Source: Verrucomicrobiota bacterium (GTDB lineage: Bacteria; Verrucomicrobiota; Verrucomicrobiia; Chthoniobacterales; Terrimicrobiaceae). From it: DNA of 64,000 bases. Made by a program: the position numbers and the translations under genes. Under the pieces are notes generated by a model. It was not told where the DNA came from. It worked only from the letters and a program-made list of their open reading frames with translations, and searched no databases. The stretch spans positions 28,098 through 92,097 of the forward strand of contig JAPLTG010000009.1 of NCBI GenBank assembly GCA_026398255.1, in the 5' to 3' direction. This document shows positions 16,866 through 25,929 of the stretch, piece by piece (position 1 is the first letter of the stretch; every line of letters begins with the position of its first letter).

Positions 16866-17884
16866 ACGGCCGGCGCGAGGCATTCGCGCAGTTGTTCCAG
16901 AGCGGGCGGCCGGTTCTTTCGCTCGCGCCGATGCAGGACATCACAGACTGGCCGTTCTGGCGGTTGATGGCCCGCCATGGCGGTGCGGATTTGTATTTCA
17001 CCGAATTTTTTCGGGTTACGCCCGACTATGTGCCGGAGAAATCGATCCTGCGCTCGATTGTCGAAAATCCCACCGGCCGGCCAGCGGTAGCGCAAATCAT
17101 CGGCAACGACCTCGTGGCGATGGCCCGCGTGGCGCAGGCTCTGGAAAAGCACCCCGTCGCGGCGATCGATCTCAACCTCGGCTGTCCCGCGCCGGTTGTT
17201 TATCGCAAGTGCGCCGGCGGCGGGCTCCTCCGGGACCTGCCCCGGGTGGACGAACTCCTCGGCGTTCTGCGCGGCGCGGTGCGGGGTGCGTTTACGGTCA
17301 AGACGCGCATCGGGTTTGAGAGTCCTGCGGAGTTTGACGCCTTGCTGGAGGTTTTCGCCCGACACCGGCTCGACCTGCTCACAGTCCATGGAAGAACGGT
17401 GACAGAAAAATACGGCCCACGGGTTCATTTGGATCGGATCGCACAGGCCGTGCGCACTCTGCCGTTTCCCGTGCAGGCGAATGGCAATGTCAGCTCGGCC
17501 GCGAGCGCGATGGAAACCCTGGAAAAAACCGGCGCTGCCGGGTTGATGATTGGACGCGGCGCGATCAGGAACCCTTGGGTTTTTTCCCAAATCCGCAACC
17601 GACTGGAGGGACGCGAAGCGCGGCTCCCGACTGGGCGCGAGGTTTTGGGTTACATCGCGGAACTCTACGAGGCGGTTTGCACCCCCGGCGTCGCGGAGAA
17701 AGCCCAAGTGCAGAAGATGAAAAAATACATGAACTTTCTCGGCGAGGGTTTGGAGGAGTCCGAGCATTTCCTGCACGCGATCCGGCGCTGCGATTCGCGC
17801 GGGGAGTTTTTTGCCATTTGCTCGCGTCACCTCGAGCACGACCGCCCGATGCCCCTCGAGGCGGCAACAGTCAACCGTGGATAA
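16844..17884 (+). CDS. tRNA-dihydrouridine synthase
   Basis: A 346-residue FMN enzyme that reduces uridine in tRNA D-loops. Family hallmarks: LAPMQDITDWPFW, DLNLGCPAPVVYRKCAGGGL (catalytic Cys and Lys-type loop, here CAGGG), FTVKTRIGFESP, TVHGRTVTEKYG, VQANGNVSS and AGLMIGRGAIRNPWVFS. It is longer at its C-terminus than the minimal family but has no clear second domain. The N-terminal 15 residues overlap the lipoprotein reading frame; a start here gives the normal family N-terminus. Which uridines are modified (DusA, B or C type) is not assigned. Its end overlaps the convergent permease gene by 14 bases. Confidence 0.93.
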   Translation: MDQVEDLNGRREAFAQLFQSGRPVLSLAPMQDITDWPFWRLMARHGGADLYFTEFFRVTPDYVPEKSILRSIVENPTGRPAVAQIIGNDLVAMARVAQALEKHPVAAIDLNLGCPAPVVYRKCAGGGLLRDLPRVDELLGVLRGAVRGAFTVKTRIGFESPAEFDALLEVFARHRLDLLTVHGRTVTEKYGPRVHLDRIAQAVRTLPFPVQANGNVSSAASAMETLEKTGAAGLMIGRGAIRNPWVFSQIRNRLEGREARLPTGREVLGYIAELYEAVCTPGVAEKAQVQKMKKYMNFLGEGLEESEHFLHAIRRCDSRGEFFAICSRHLEHDRPMPLEAATVNRG

Positions 17885-19721
17885 CGAGCTGGATATTGTC
17901 CGGCAGGCTCGCCGCGACCTGCGTGGCGACATTTCCCTTGAGCACCTTCGCCAAAGAGCCGCGGTGCGAGGCGCCGAGAATCAGGAAATCCGCGCCGATC
18001 GTTGCGGCGGTATCCACAATAAGTGAGGCGGCTTCCGTGGCCGTGGCAAACAGCGGAATCGTCGGGATGTTTCGGGCGTTTCCGATTTGAACGGCTGCGG
18101 AGAGGATGGCATTGGCTTCAGGGTCGTCCTTCCAAGAAACGCGGCCCTTCGAGTTCGCGCCGGGATAGAGAACAGCGATCTCGCGGACATACAGGACATA
18201 CAGAGCCGCTTTGCGCAGCTCGGCCTCGTCGAGCGCGAAACTCAACGCCGGAGTCAACCCGCGCACAGAAACGAGGATTTTTTGAGATTCCTGCACGGGC
18301 TGGCGGAGATTTTCGATGACATCGGGCTTCACGATCTTCGCGACCTCGCTGCTCACTGTGAGCGTTGTAATTCCGCTCAGGCGGCGCGAATAAGCCCACA
18401 GCGACAGACCGACAATCAGCACGCAAACCACGAAGAAAAGCGCGTCGTGTTTCGTGTAGGCAAGGGTGATTTCGACCGCCACGAGGATGAGTGCGGTCAC
18501 GACCATCAGCGTCCGCTCGGGAATCGCCATCTCCAGTTTGAGATTGGTCGCGGAGGATCCCAGGTTGATCGCAATCGCACCCACCACGCCGATCGCGTAG
18601 AGGCCGGCGAGGCTGTCGAAATTATCGGTCATCAACAGAATCAAAATCGGCAACGCGATCGAGATGGCGAGCGGGGCTACGGGAACGCCGGAGGAGTTGA
18701 GCTTGGAGAAGGATTTCGGCATGTCTCCTTCGCGGGACATCATGAAAAGCAAACCCAGCTGCGCCGCCACGGCGGTATTCACCGCACTGAGAAGCAGGAG
18801 GGCGAAAACCACGCCGACGACCAACCCGAAGGCCTGACCGAACAGCGGACCGAAGGCCATCGTGGCATATTGCTCGGCCATGAATCGAAGCATGTCCTCC
18901 TTGCGCTCGACCATTTGGGGAGCAAGTGAGGGCGAGAGTGAAAGCACAGCCCAGCCGAGCAGAAGGGTTCCGAGCGAGACCTCGAGCGCGACCGGAATGA
19001 TCGCCTTGGCCGAGGTTTTTCCGACCCGCGGATGGCCGATGGGCGAGTTTTTATCGGGCTTGAGGGTTCCAGTCAGGTTGGCGATGGCCTCCACGCCGCT
19101 GAGTGCGAGGATGACGCCCACGAACGAGACCCAAATGTGGCTCGCGGAGCCGTTCAGGGGCTGGAGATTTTCAAAAGTCAGATGCGGGATCGCCAGCGCG
19201 ATGATGGCGATAATGACCGCGACGGTTGGCAGGGCCAGCGCGACCGCAAAACTGCCGCTGTGTTTTGGCCCGAGATAATTGATCGCGCCGATCAGAAGGA
19301 TCACGCCAATGGTCGAGACCATGATGTAATCCTTAGGAACCCCGAGGTAGCTCAGCGCAGCCCAACCACTCAGAGCCGCCGTGACAGTAAGGTCCGCAAC
19401 CAGCAGAAGCGCGGCCACGACAGAGAGGACTTTCCCATGAACCCCGGCCGCGGAATAAACTCCACCCCCGTCCGGGAAGCAGCGGCAAATGACGATGTAG
19501 TTCAGCCCGACCAGCAGGCTCAGGGCGCAGACGGCCGCAATAACGGGCAAAGAGGAAAACCCGGTCGCCGCAAAAGCGAGACCAAGCACATAGGCCTTGC
19601 TGGTTCCCCAATCTCCGTAAAGGAGCGCCGAGGCCCGCTGCCAATCGAGGTTGCGCGGGCGCTGAATGGAAATGTTGTCCAAGAGGCCGTGAATAACATG
19701 GCAGAGGCGGCGCTCGATCAA
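17871..19721 (-). CDS. APC-family permease with C-terminal UspA-like domain
   Basis: A 616-residue protein. Residues about 40-470 hold twelve or so transmembrane helices of the amino acid-polyamine-organocation superfamily, opening with ALLYGDWGTSKAYVLGLAFAA and containing the family-typical GGVYSAAG and VEAIANLTGTLKP. Residues about 480-616 form a soluble domain with a universal stress protein look: KILVSVRGLTPAL, LYVLYVREIAVL, and GADFLILGASHRGSL at the ATP-binding end. Permease-Usp fusions occur in bacteria and may link transport to energy or stress signals. Substrate is unknown. It is convergent with dus and divergent from the MsbA-like gene, 61 bases apart. Confidence 0.83.
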   Translation of the reverse strand: MIERRLCHVIHGLLDNISIQRPRNLDWQRASALLYGDWGTSKAYVLGLAFAATGFSSLPVIAAVCALSLLVGLNYIVICRCFPDGGGVYSAAGVHGKVLSVVAALLLVADLTVTAALSGWAALSYLGVPKDYIMVSTIGVILLIGAINYLGPKHSGSFAVALALPTVAVIIAIIALAIPHLTFENLQPLNGSASHIWVSFVGVILALSGVEAIANLTGTLKPDKNSPIGHPRVGKTSAKAIIPVALEVSLGTLLLGWAVLSLSPSLAPQMVERKEDMLRFMAEQYATMAFGPLFGQAFGLVVGVVFALLLLSAVNTAVAAQLGLLFMMSREGDMPKSFSKLNSSGVPVAPLAISIALPILILLMTDNFDSLAGLYAIGVVGAIAINLGSSATNLKLEMAIPERTLMVVTALILVAVEITLAYTKHDALFFVVCVLIVGLSLWAYSRRLSGITTLTVSSEVAKIVKPDVIENLRQPVQESQKILVSVRGLTPALSFALDEAELRKAALYVLYVREIAVLYPGANSKGRVSWKDDPEANAILSAAVQIGNARNIPTIPLFATATEAASLIVDTAATIGADFLILGASHRGSLAKVLKGNVATQVAASLPDNIQLVIHG

Positions 19722-19782
19722 ATCAATTCTGCCGCCAGTTGAGGGCTTGCGCGACAGAAGCCCCTCGCCTAGCTAGGGATCA

Positions 19783-21570
19783 GTGAATATCTACGCGCGG
19801 ACGATTCGTTATTTCCGGCCCTTCCTTTGGGCCACAGCAGGCGGCGTGGCGCTCACCCTGGCCAGCATCGGCTTCAATCTCCTCAAGCCCTGGCCCTTCA
19901 AATTCATCGTCGATGGCGTGCTCGACAAAACGGCGGGAACGGCCGACACGCGCGAGCTTTTGCAAAAATGGTTCGGCGAGACTGAGACAGCCACCATGAT
20001 CCTCTGGCTCTGCGTCGCCATGGTTTTGATCAGTCTCCTCGGTGGCCTGATCAACCTCGTCTCGAACTACCTTTTCGTTCATGTCGGCCTGCAGGCGCTC
20101 TTGAAACTCCGGACCGATCTCTACAGCGCGCTCCAGGCGTTGCCGTTGAAATTCCACGATTCCCGGCGCAGTGCGGACTCAAGCTTCCGCGTGGCCTACG
20201 ACTCGCAGAGCATCCAGACGATTTATAACAAAGGCTTCGCCACCGTGCTGTCCTCGATCGTGATGTTGGCGGCGACTTTTGTCGTGATGGTCCGGATGAA
20301 TTGGCCACTCACCCTCGCCTCGCTGGCCATCCTGCCGCCGGTGGTGTGGGCGATTCGTTTTTATGCGGTGAAGGTCCGCCGGCAATCGACTGACATCCAC
20401 GAGCGCGAAAGCGATCTTTTGACCATCGCCCAGGAAGGATTGAGCCAAATCCGGATGGTGCATGCGTTCGGGCGCGAGTCGTTCGAGGTCGATCAATTCC
20501 GCCGTCGCGCGTCGAAAAGCCTCGAGGCGAATATGCGGTTGAATATGACCTCGGTAGCGAGCGCGCTGGTGGTCGGCACGCTGATGGCTGCTGGCACGGC
20601 GCTGATGTATTACATCGGCTCGCTGCAGGTGATGAATCCCGCCGCAAATTTCACGCTCGGCGACTTGCTGGTTTTTTCCGCCTACCTGCTGATGCTCTAC
20701 CAACCGCTCGAACAACTCACCTACACCGCTTGGGCGCTGGAGGGCGCGGCGGCCGGGGCGCAACGATGCTTCGAGGTGCTCGACAGCCAGGACGATGTGC
20801 CAGAGGCGCGCGATGCCGAGGATTTCGGCCCGGCCAAGGGGCGGATCGAATTTCGCGGCGTGGCTTTCGGCTACTCCGATGAGCGCCGAGTGCTGGAGGA
20901 TATCAACTTCACGATCGAGCCCGGCCAGACGGTGGCTTTTGTCGGCGGGACGGGAACGGGAAAAAGCACGCTGCTGAGCCTCGTGCCGCGTTTTTACGAT
21001 CCCGGAGTCGGCGTGGTATCGCTCGATGGCCGCGACTTGCGGCGGCTGAAAAAGAAAAGCCTGCGCTCGCAGATCGGCATGGTTCTTCAGGACACGCTGC
21101 TCTTTTCCACGACCATCCGCGAAAACATCGCTTACGGAAAACCCGGAGCAACCGAGGCCGAAATCGTCGAGGCCGCGCGCAAGGCGCAGGCGCTCGATTT
21201 CATCAGCAAAATGCCACAAGGATTCGATAGCCCGGTGGGTGAGCGCGGCGGGCACTTGAGCGTCGGCCAGCGCCAACGCATCGGCATCGCCCGGGCGTTT
21301 CTCAAAAACGCACCGATCCTCCTGCTCGACGAACCAACCAGCGCCCTCGACCCCAGCACCGAGAGCGCGATCATGGGAACGATTTTCGAACTGATGCGCG
21401 GTCGCACGACGCTGATTGTGACGCACCGACTGACGACGGTCCACGGGCTGGGCCGGATCGTGGTGCTCAAAGACGGCCGTATCGCCGAGGACGGCACCGG
21501 CCCGGAATTGGTCGCAAAAAATGGCGTTTACGCGGCGCTCTACCGCGATGCCATGGCGCACGCCGGTTAG
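19783..21570 (+). CDS. ABC exporter, MsbA-like (permease-ATPase fusion)
   Basis: A 595-residue half-transporter. Residues 1-330 hold six transmembrane helices starting with YFRPFLWATAGGVALTLASI; residues about 355-595 are the nucleotide-binding domain with Walker A GGTGTGKSTLL, Q-loop GMVLQDTLLFS, signature LSVGQRQRIGIARA and Walker B ILLLDEPTSALD. It reads from a GTG at 19783; this gives the usual MNIYARTIRYFRP start. MsbA-like exporters flip lipid A or other lipids and hydrophobic drugs. The neighbouring kdsB, on the opposite strand, makes CMP-KDO, which suggests lipid A/LPS export, but no lpx gene is present to confirm it. Confidence 0.9.
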   Translation: MNIYARTIRYFRPFLWATAGGVALTLASIGFNLLKPWPFKFIVDGVLDKTAGTADTRELLQKWFGETETATMILWLCVAMVLISLLGGLINLVSNYLFVHVGLQALLKLRTDLYSALQALPLKFHDSRRSADSSFRVAYDSQSIQTIYNKGFATVLSSIVMLAATFVVMVRMNWPLTLASLAILPPVVWAIRFYAVKVRRQSTDIHERESDLLTIAQEGLSQIRMVHAFGRESFEVDQFRRRASKSLEANMRLNMTSVASALVVGTLMAAGTALMYYIGSLQVMNPAANFTLGDLLVFSAYLLMLYQPLEQLTYTAWALEGAAAGAQRCFEVLDSQDDVPEARDAEDFGPAKGRIEFRGVAFGYSDERRVLEDINFTIEPGQTVAFVGGTGTGKSTLLSLVPRFYDPGVGVVSLDGRDLRRLKKKSLRSQIGMVLQDTLLFSTTIRENIAYGKPGATEAEIVEAARKAQALDFISKMPQGFDSPVGERGGHLSVGQRQRIGIARAFLKNAPILLLDEPTSALDPSTESAIMGTIFELMRGRTTLIVTHRLTTVHGLGRIVVLKDGRIAEDGTGPELVAKNGVYAALYRDAMAHAG

Positions 21571-22298
21571 CGCTTCGCGAGGAATTTCTCGGCGGCCTTC
21601 AAATCTTCCGGCGTGTCGATGCCGGGGCCGGCGGGCTTGGTTTTGATCACGCGGATTTTTGCGCCGTGCTCGAGTGCGCGGAGTTGCTCGAGCTTTTCGG
21701 ATTTTTCGAGTAGTGTTTGTTTCCACTTCACGAAATCGAGCAGGAATTTTCGGCGGTAGCCGTAGATGCCGAGGTGGCGGAGGCGCGAGGGATTGGCGTC
21801 GCCATCGCGGTCGCAGGGGATCGGCGCGCGGGAGAAATAGAGCGCGTTGCCGGCGAGGTCAGTGACGACTTTCACGCAATTCGGGTTCGCGAGATCGGCG
21901 GGGTCGAGCGCGCAGGCGGCAGTGGACATTTCGAGCTTCTTGTCCTCGCGCAGGGCGGCGGCGAGCTTTTCGACCAATGCGGGCTGGATGAACGGCTCGT
22001 CGCCCTGGACATTCAGAACGATGTCGAAACCGACGAGGTTTTTGGCAACCTCCGCGATGCGATCGGTGCCGCTCGGATGGCGCGGCGAGGTCATGGCGAC
22101 CTCGGCGCCGAACTCAAACGCCGCCTCGGCGATCCGCATGTCATCGGTCGCGATGATCACCGCATCGACACCGCGAACATTGCTGCAGCGCTCCCAGACA
22201 TGGCGAACGAGAGGTTTTCCAGCGAGGGGCAGGAGCGGTTTCGCGGGAAGGCGGGTGGAGGCCCAGCGGGCGGGAATGACGATCGCGGTCTTCGACAT
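21567..22298 (-). CDS. kdsB: 3-deoxy-manno-octulosonate cytidylyltransferase
   Basis: A 243-residue CMP-KDO synthetase, activating KDO for the inner core of lipopolysaccharide. Family motifs are seen in order: IPARWASTRLPAKPLLPLAG (CTP binding), VWERC, VIIATDD, TSPRHPSGTDRIAEV, VLNVQGDEPFI, ALYFSRAPIPCDRD, and GIYGYRRKFL with EQLRALEHG. The ATG at 22298 is chosen so the protein begins MSKTAIVIPARWAS; the longer in-frame start adds a non-conserved tail. Its stop overlaps the stop of the MsbA-like gene in a shared TTAG. The presence of KdsB argues for an outer membrane with KDO-containing LPS. Confidence 0.93.
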   Translation of the reverse strand: MSKTAIVIPARWASTRLPAKPLLPLAGKPLVRHVWERCSNVRGVDAVIIATDDMRIAEAAFEFGAEVAMTSPRHPSGTDRIAEVAKNLVGFDIVLNVQGDEPFIQPALVEKLAAALREDKKLEMSTAACALDPADLANPNCVKVVTDLAGNALYFSRAPIPCDRDGDANPSRLRHLGIYGYRRKFLLDFVKWKQTLLEKSEKLEQLRALEHGAKIRVIKTKPAGPGIDTPEDLKAAEKFLAKR

Positions 22299-22461
22299 GC
22301 GGCGAGGAAATAGATTGGTTTTCCGGCATGCGCCAGCTTGATTCCTGTTCTTCAATCAACAAAGATCACCGGCTCGACCAGCTCGGTGCCCGAGTTGAAA
22401 TTTTGAACAAATCGATTTCCAACCTGTCTCAAAAACCCACCAACCAAGCAGCCATCATTCC

Positions 22462-23451
22462 ATGAGTATCAACACCTCCGAGCTCACCCAGCATGTCCAA
22501 GACAACCGCAAGTGGGTGGAACCCCTCGTCAACGAAGTCTCCCGCGTGGTCGTCGGGCAAAAAGTCCTCGTCCACCGCCTGCTCATCGGCCTCCTTTGCA
22601 ACGGCCATGTGCTCCTCGAAGGCGTTCCCGGCCTGGCCAAGACGCTCACTGTCCGCACTCTGGCGAACTCGATCCGCACCGGCTTCCAGCGCCTTCAATT
22701 CACTCCGGACCTCCTCCCCGCCGACCTCATCGGCACGCTGATCTACAATCCCCGCGACGGCGAGTTCACCACCAAGCTCGGCCCGATTTTTTCGAACCTC
22801 ATCCTCGCCGACGAAATCAACCGCGCCCCGGCCAAAGTCCAAAGCGCCTTGCTCGAGGCCATGCAGGAACGCCAGGTCACGATCGGCGAAAAAACCTTCC
22901 CGCTTCCCGATCCATTCCTCGTCCTCGCCACGCAAAACCCGATCGAGCAGGAGGGCACCTACCAACTCCCCGAGGCCCAACTCGACCGCTTCATGCTCAA
23001 AGTCCATGTCGGCTACCCAACCCGTGAGGAGGAGCGCTCGATCCTTGATTCGATGGCCACTTCCTCACCGCGCCTCAGCGTGGATCAGGTCGTCGGCACT
23101 GACGAAATCATCCGCGCCCGCGGCATCGTGAACGACATCTATGTGGACGACCGGGTGAAGGACTACATCGTCAACATCGTCTGGGCCACGCGCGATCCCG
23201 CCTCTGCGAAGCTCAAGCTCGACGGCATGATCCGCTACGGCGCTTCGCCGCGCGCGACGATCTTCCTCACGCTTGCTGCGAAAGCGAACGCCTTCATTGC
23301 CGGCCGCGGGTATGTCACGCCGCAGGATGTGAAGGGTGTGGGACTCGATATCCTTCGCCACCGCATTGGCGTGAGTTACGAGGCCGAGGCCGAATCGATC
23401 ACGACCGAATCCGTCGTCGAACAAATCTTCGCCGGCGTGCCGGTTCCCTGA
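22462..23451 (+). CDS. MoxR-family AAA+ ATPase
   Basis: A 329-residue AAA+ ATPase of the MoxR group, which act as chaperones that assemble or activate VWA-domain proteins. Walker A is LLEGVPGLAKTLTVR, Walker B LILADEINRAP, with the sensor stretch LVLATQNPIEQEGTYQLPEA and a C-terminal helical lid ending in VVEQIFAGVPVP. It is the first gene of the Bat operon running through 31342, 39 bases upstream of the DUF58 gene. Its 163-base upstream gap shows A/T-rich blocks (TTGAAATTTTGAAC) but no confident promoter boxes. The operon composition is that of the Bacteroides aerotolerance cluster, whose exact cellular task is still debated. Confidence 0.92.
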   Translation: MSINTSELTQHVQDNRKWVEPLVNEVSRVVVGQKVLVHRLLIGLLCNGHVLLEGVPGLAKTLTVRTLANSIRTGFQRLQFTPDLLPADLIGTLIYNPRDGEFTTKLGPIFSNLILADEINRAPAKVQSALLEAMQERQVTIGEKTFPLPDPFLVLATQNPIEQEGTYQLPEAQLDRFMLKVHVGYPTREEERSILDSMATSSPRLSVDQVVGTDEIIRARGIVNDIYVDDRVKDYIVNIVWATRDPASAKLKLDGMIRYGASPRATIFLTLAAKANAFIAGRGYVTPQDVKGVGLDILRHRIGVSYEAEAESITTESVVEQIFAGVPVP

Positions 23452-23489
23452 TTTTTTCTAGAAAACGGGCGACCCTGTTTTCGAAAGCC

Positions 23490-24377
23490 ATGACGCGCGA
23501 TCCCAAGGAAATCCTGAAAAAAATCCGCCGCATCGAGCTGCGGACCCGGCGGTTGGTGAACTCCATGTTCGCTGGCCAATACCACAGTGTTTTCAAGGGC
23601 CGGGGCATGAATTTCGAGGAGGTCCGCGAATACGCGCCGGGCGATGAAATCCGATCGATCGACTGGAATGTCACCGCCCGCATGAACGCGCCCTACATCA
23701 AGAAATACACCGAGGAGCGCGAACTCACCGTCATGCTTCTCGTGGATGTGAGCGCGTCGGGCATTTTCGGCAGCGTCGAGTTGAGCAAGCGCGAACTCGC
23801 CGCCGAGGTCGCGTCGATCCTCGCCTTCAGCGCGATCAACAACAACGACAAGGTCGGCCTGATTCTTTTCACCGACCGGATCGAGCTTTTCATCCCGCCG
23901 AAAAAAGGCCGCCTGCACACGCTCCGCCTCATCCGCGAGATGCTGTATTTCGAGCCCGAGGGCCGCGGCACCGACCTCGCCGGAGCGCTCGACTACCTGA
24001 ATCTCGTCGTCAGCCGCCGCTCGGTGGTTTTCATGATCTCGGACTTCCTGGCACCGGATTTCACCAAAGCCCTCACGGTCTCGAGCAAACGCCACGACCT
24101 CGTGGCGATGCCGGTCATCGACAAAGGCGAAAGCGAATTGCCGAATGTCGGAATCATCACGCTCGAGGACGCCGAGACAGGTGAGCAGATCGATGTGAAC
24201 ACTAGCAGCAAGGCCGTTCGGCAGGCCCTCCGGGAGATCAATGAGGACCGCCTCGCCGACTTGGAATACCTCCTTCGCTCACGCCGGGTGGACATCGTCC
24301 GGCTCACCACCACGGAGGATTATCTCATTTCTCTGCGAAATTTCTTCGAGCAGCGCGAGCGCCGCCAGGCCGCATGA
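23490..24377 (+). CDS. DUF58 domain protein of the Bat operon
   Basis: A 295-residue protein of the DUF58 family, a VWA-like protein usually encoded beside MoxR. The first 85 residues carry the family signature KGRGMNFEEVREYAPGDEIR followed by SIDWNVTARM, and residues about 85-240 form an alpha/beta VWA-like domain with MLLVDVSASGIFG. Soluble; no membrane segment. It lies 38 bases downstream of moxR and its stop overlaps the DUF4381 start by 4 bases. The likely job is to be remodelled by the MoxR ATPase, by analogy with the family; the actual target is unknown. Confidence 0.88.
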   Translation: MTRDPKEILKKIRRIELRTRRLVNSMFAGQYHSVFKGRGMNFEEVREYAPGDEIRSIDWNVTARMNAPYIKKYTEERELTVMLLVDVSASGIFGSVELSKRELAAEVASILAFSAINNNDKVGLILFTDRIELFIPPKKGRLHTLRLIREMLYFEPEGRGTDLAGALDYLNLVVSRRSVVFMISDFLAPDFTKALTVSSKRHDLVAMPVIDKGESELPNVGIITLEDAETGEQIDVNTSSKAVRQALREINEDRLADLEYLLRSRRVDIVRLTTTEDYLISLRNFFEQRERRQAA

Positions 24378-24916
24378 ACCCTTTCAACCAAGGCCCCACC
24401 CCGACTCCCACGCCCGCCCCGCTCCACGACATCGTCGGGCCGGTCTGGTATTGGCCGTATCCGCTCTGGATGACGATCACCGGCGCGGCTGTGTTGGCCG
24501 TCCTTCTTTTTCTGCTTTTCCAATTGGTGAAAAAACTCCTCGCCCGCAAGGCACCGCCGCTCACCAATCGCCAAAAGGCGCTCGAGGCTTTGGAAAAACT
24601 CCGCTCTGGTGTCTCCGGCGCCGACCCCTACAAATTCGGCGTCAATGTTTCCAACGCCCTCCGCCGATACATCCAAGCGGAATATGGATTGGAGGCCTCC
24701 ACGCAGACCTCGATCGAATTCCTCGACACCCTGCGAGAGAGCCCGTTTTTCACCGACCATGAAAAAGACGGCCTCGAGGTTTTCCTCTCGAAGACCGACT
24801 TGCTGAAATACGCCCGCTCCGGTGCGCCGGAGACTGAACTCCTCGACCTTCTCGACATCTCGGCCCGCCTCGTTCGCGGCGAGGCGCAATCACCCGGCAA
24901 GGAGCCCGCCAAATGA
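24374..24916 (+). CDS. DUF4381-type membrane protein of the Bat operon
   Basis: A 180-residue protein with a Pro/Thr-rich start (QGPTPTPTPAP), a single transmembrane helix at about residues 34-52 (TITGAAVLAVLLFLLFQLV) and a cytoplasmic helical domain with RQKALEALEKLR and NVSNALRRYIQAEYGLEAST. This is the arrangement of DUF4381, regularly found between the DUF58 and VWA genes of Bat clusters. It overlaps both neighbours by 4 bases (ATGA). Probable assembly or scaffolding subunit at the inner membrane; no enzymatic residues are recognisable. Confidence 0.82.
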   Translation: MNPFNQGPTPTPTPAPLHDIVGPVWYWPYPLWMTITGAAVLAVLLFLLFQLVKKLLARKAPPLTNRQKALEALEKLRSGVSGADPYKFGVNVSNALRRYIQAEYGLEASTQTSIEFLDTLRESPFFTDHEKDGLEVFLSKTDLLKYARSGAPETELLDLLDISARLVRGEAQSPGKEPAK

Positions 24917-25929
24917 GGAACTGGCTCTCCGAATTTTCCTTCGCCCACCCCTGGCTGCTCCTGCTTTTGCTCGGCATCCCGGTTCTGGCTTGGCTGAAAG
25001 GCAAATTCGGCGGCACGGCGGCGGTGACTTTTTCAACAACCTCGATGCTGGCGGAAATCGGCAGCCGCCAGCGCAACCGCGCCGGGGCGTTCCTCGCCGG
25101 ACTCAGCTACCTCGCCCTCGCCCTTTTCATCATCGCTCTCGCCCGCCCGCAACTCGGCCGCGTGACGACCCGCGTTCAGGCCACCGGCGTGGACATCATG
25201 CTCGTGATCGATGTCTCGCGCTCGATGCTCGCCGAGGATTTCACCATTGGAAACAGCCGCTCAAACCGCATCGACACGGTCAAACTCGTCACCGAACAAT
25301 TCATCCGCCAGCGCCCGAATGACCGTATCGGCATCGTCGCCTTCGCCGGCCGACCCTACCTCGTGAGTCCCCTCACGCTGGACCACGACTGGCTCATCCG
25401 AAACCTCGAGCGCTTGCGTATCGGGTTGGTCGAGGACGGCACAGCCATTGGATCCGCGATCGCCTCTGCCGCCAACCGCCTCAAGGACAAGGAGGCGAAA
25501 ACCAAGCTCATCGTTCTTCTTACCGACGGCGACAACAATGCCGGCAAGGTCCAGCCCCTCACCGCCGCCGAGGCCGCCAAGGCGCTCGGGATTCGCATTT
25601 ACACGATCGGTGCCGGCACCGAGGGCGAGGCGCCGTTTCCGCTCCAGAACGCCTTTGGCCGGACGATCTATCGAAATGTCCTCGTGAAATTCGACGAGAA
25701 GACGCTCAGCGAAATCGCCACGATCACGAATGGCCAATACTTCCGGGCGACCGACACCAACTCGCTCCGCAAAATTTTTTCCGAGATCGATAAAATGGAG
25801 AAGACGAAGATCGAAGTGGAGCGGACGGCGCAATACCGCGACCTCTTTCAATATGTCCTGATCCCCGGCATCGCCTGCCTGCTTCTCGAAATCCTGCTTT
25901 CGCAAACTGTATGGAGACGACTTCCCTGA
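24913..25929 (+). CDS. VWA-domain protein BatA
   Basis: A 338-residue protein with an N-terminal membrane hairpin (about residues 12-28 and 62-78: FAHPWLLLLLLGIPVLAW and LSYLALALFIIALARP), a periplasmic von Willebrand A domain at about 90-300, and a C-terminal anchor (LIPGIACLLLEILLSQTVW). The MIDAS metal site starts at VIDVSRSML (Asp100, Ser102, Ser104), with a later TDGDNN (Asp). This is the usual BatA arrangement. The C-terminus overlaps the start of the next gene by 19 bases. VWA domains bind protein ligands through the metal site; partners are likely BatB and the later Bat proteins. Confidence 0.88.
   Translation: MRNWLSEFSFAHPWLLLLLLGIPVLAWLKGKFGGTAAVTFSTTSMLAEIGSRQRNRAGAFLAGLSYLALALFIIALARPQLGRVTTRVQATGVDIMLVIDVSRSMLAEDFTIGNSRSNRIDTVKLVTEQFIRQRPNDRIGIVAFAGRPYLVSPLTLDHDWLIRNLERLRIGLVEDGTAIGSAIASAANRLKDKEAKTKLIVLLTDGDNNAGKVQPLTAAEAAKALGIRIYTIGAGTEGEAPFPLQNAFGRTIYRNVLVKFDEKTLSEIATITNGQYFRATDTNSLRKIFSEIDKMEKTKIEVERTAQYRDLFQYVLIPGIACLLLEILLSQTVWRRLP

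Noticed and set aside
20179..21726. A 515-codon minus-strand frame
   Set aside because: Complement of the MsbA-like exporter gene, with no recognisable domain and Arg/His-rich composition.
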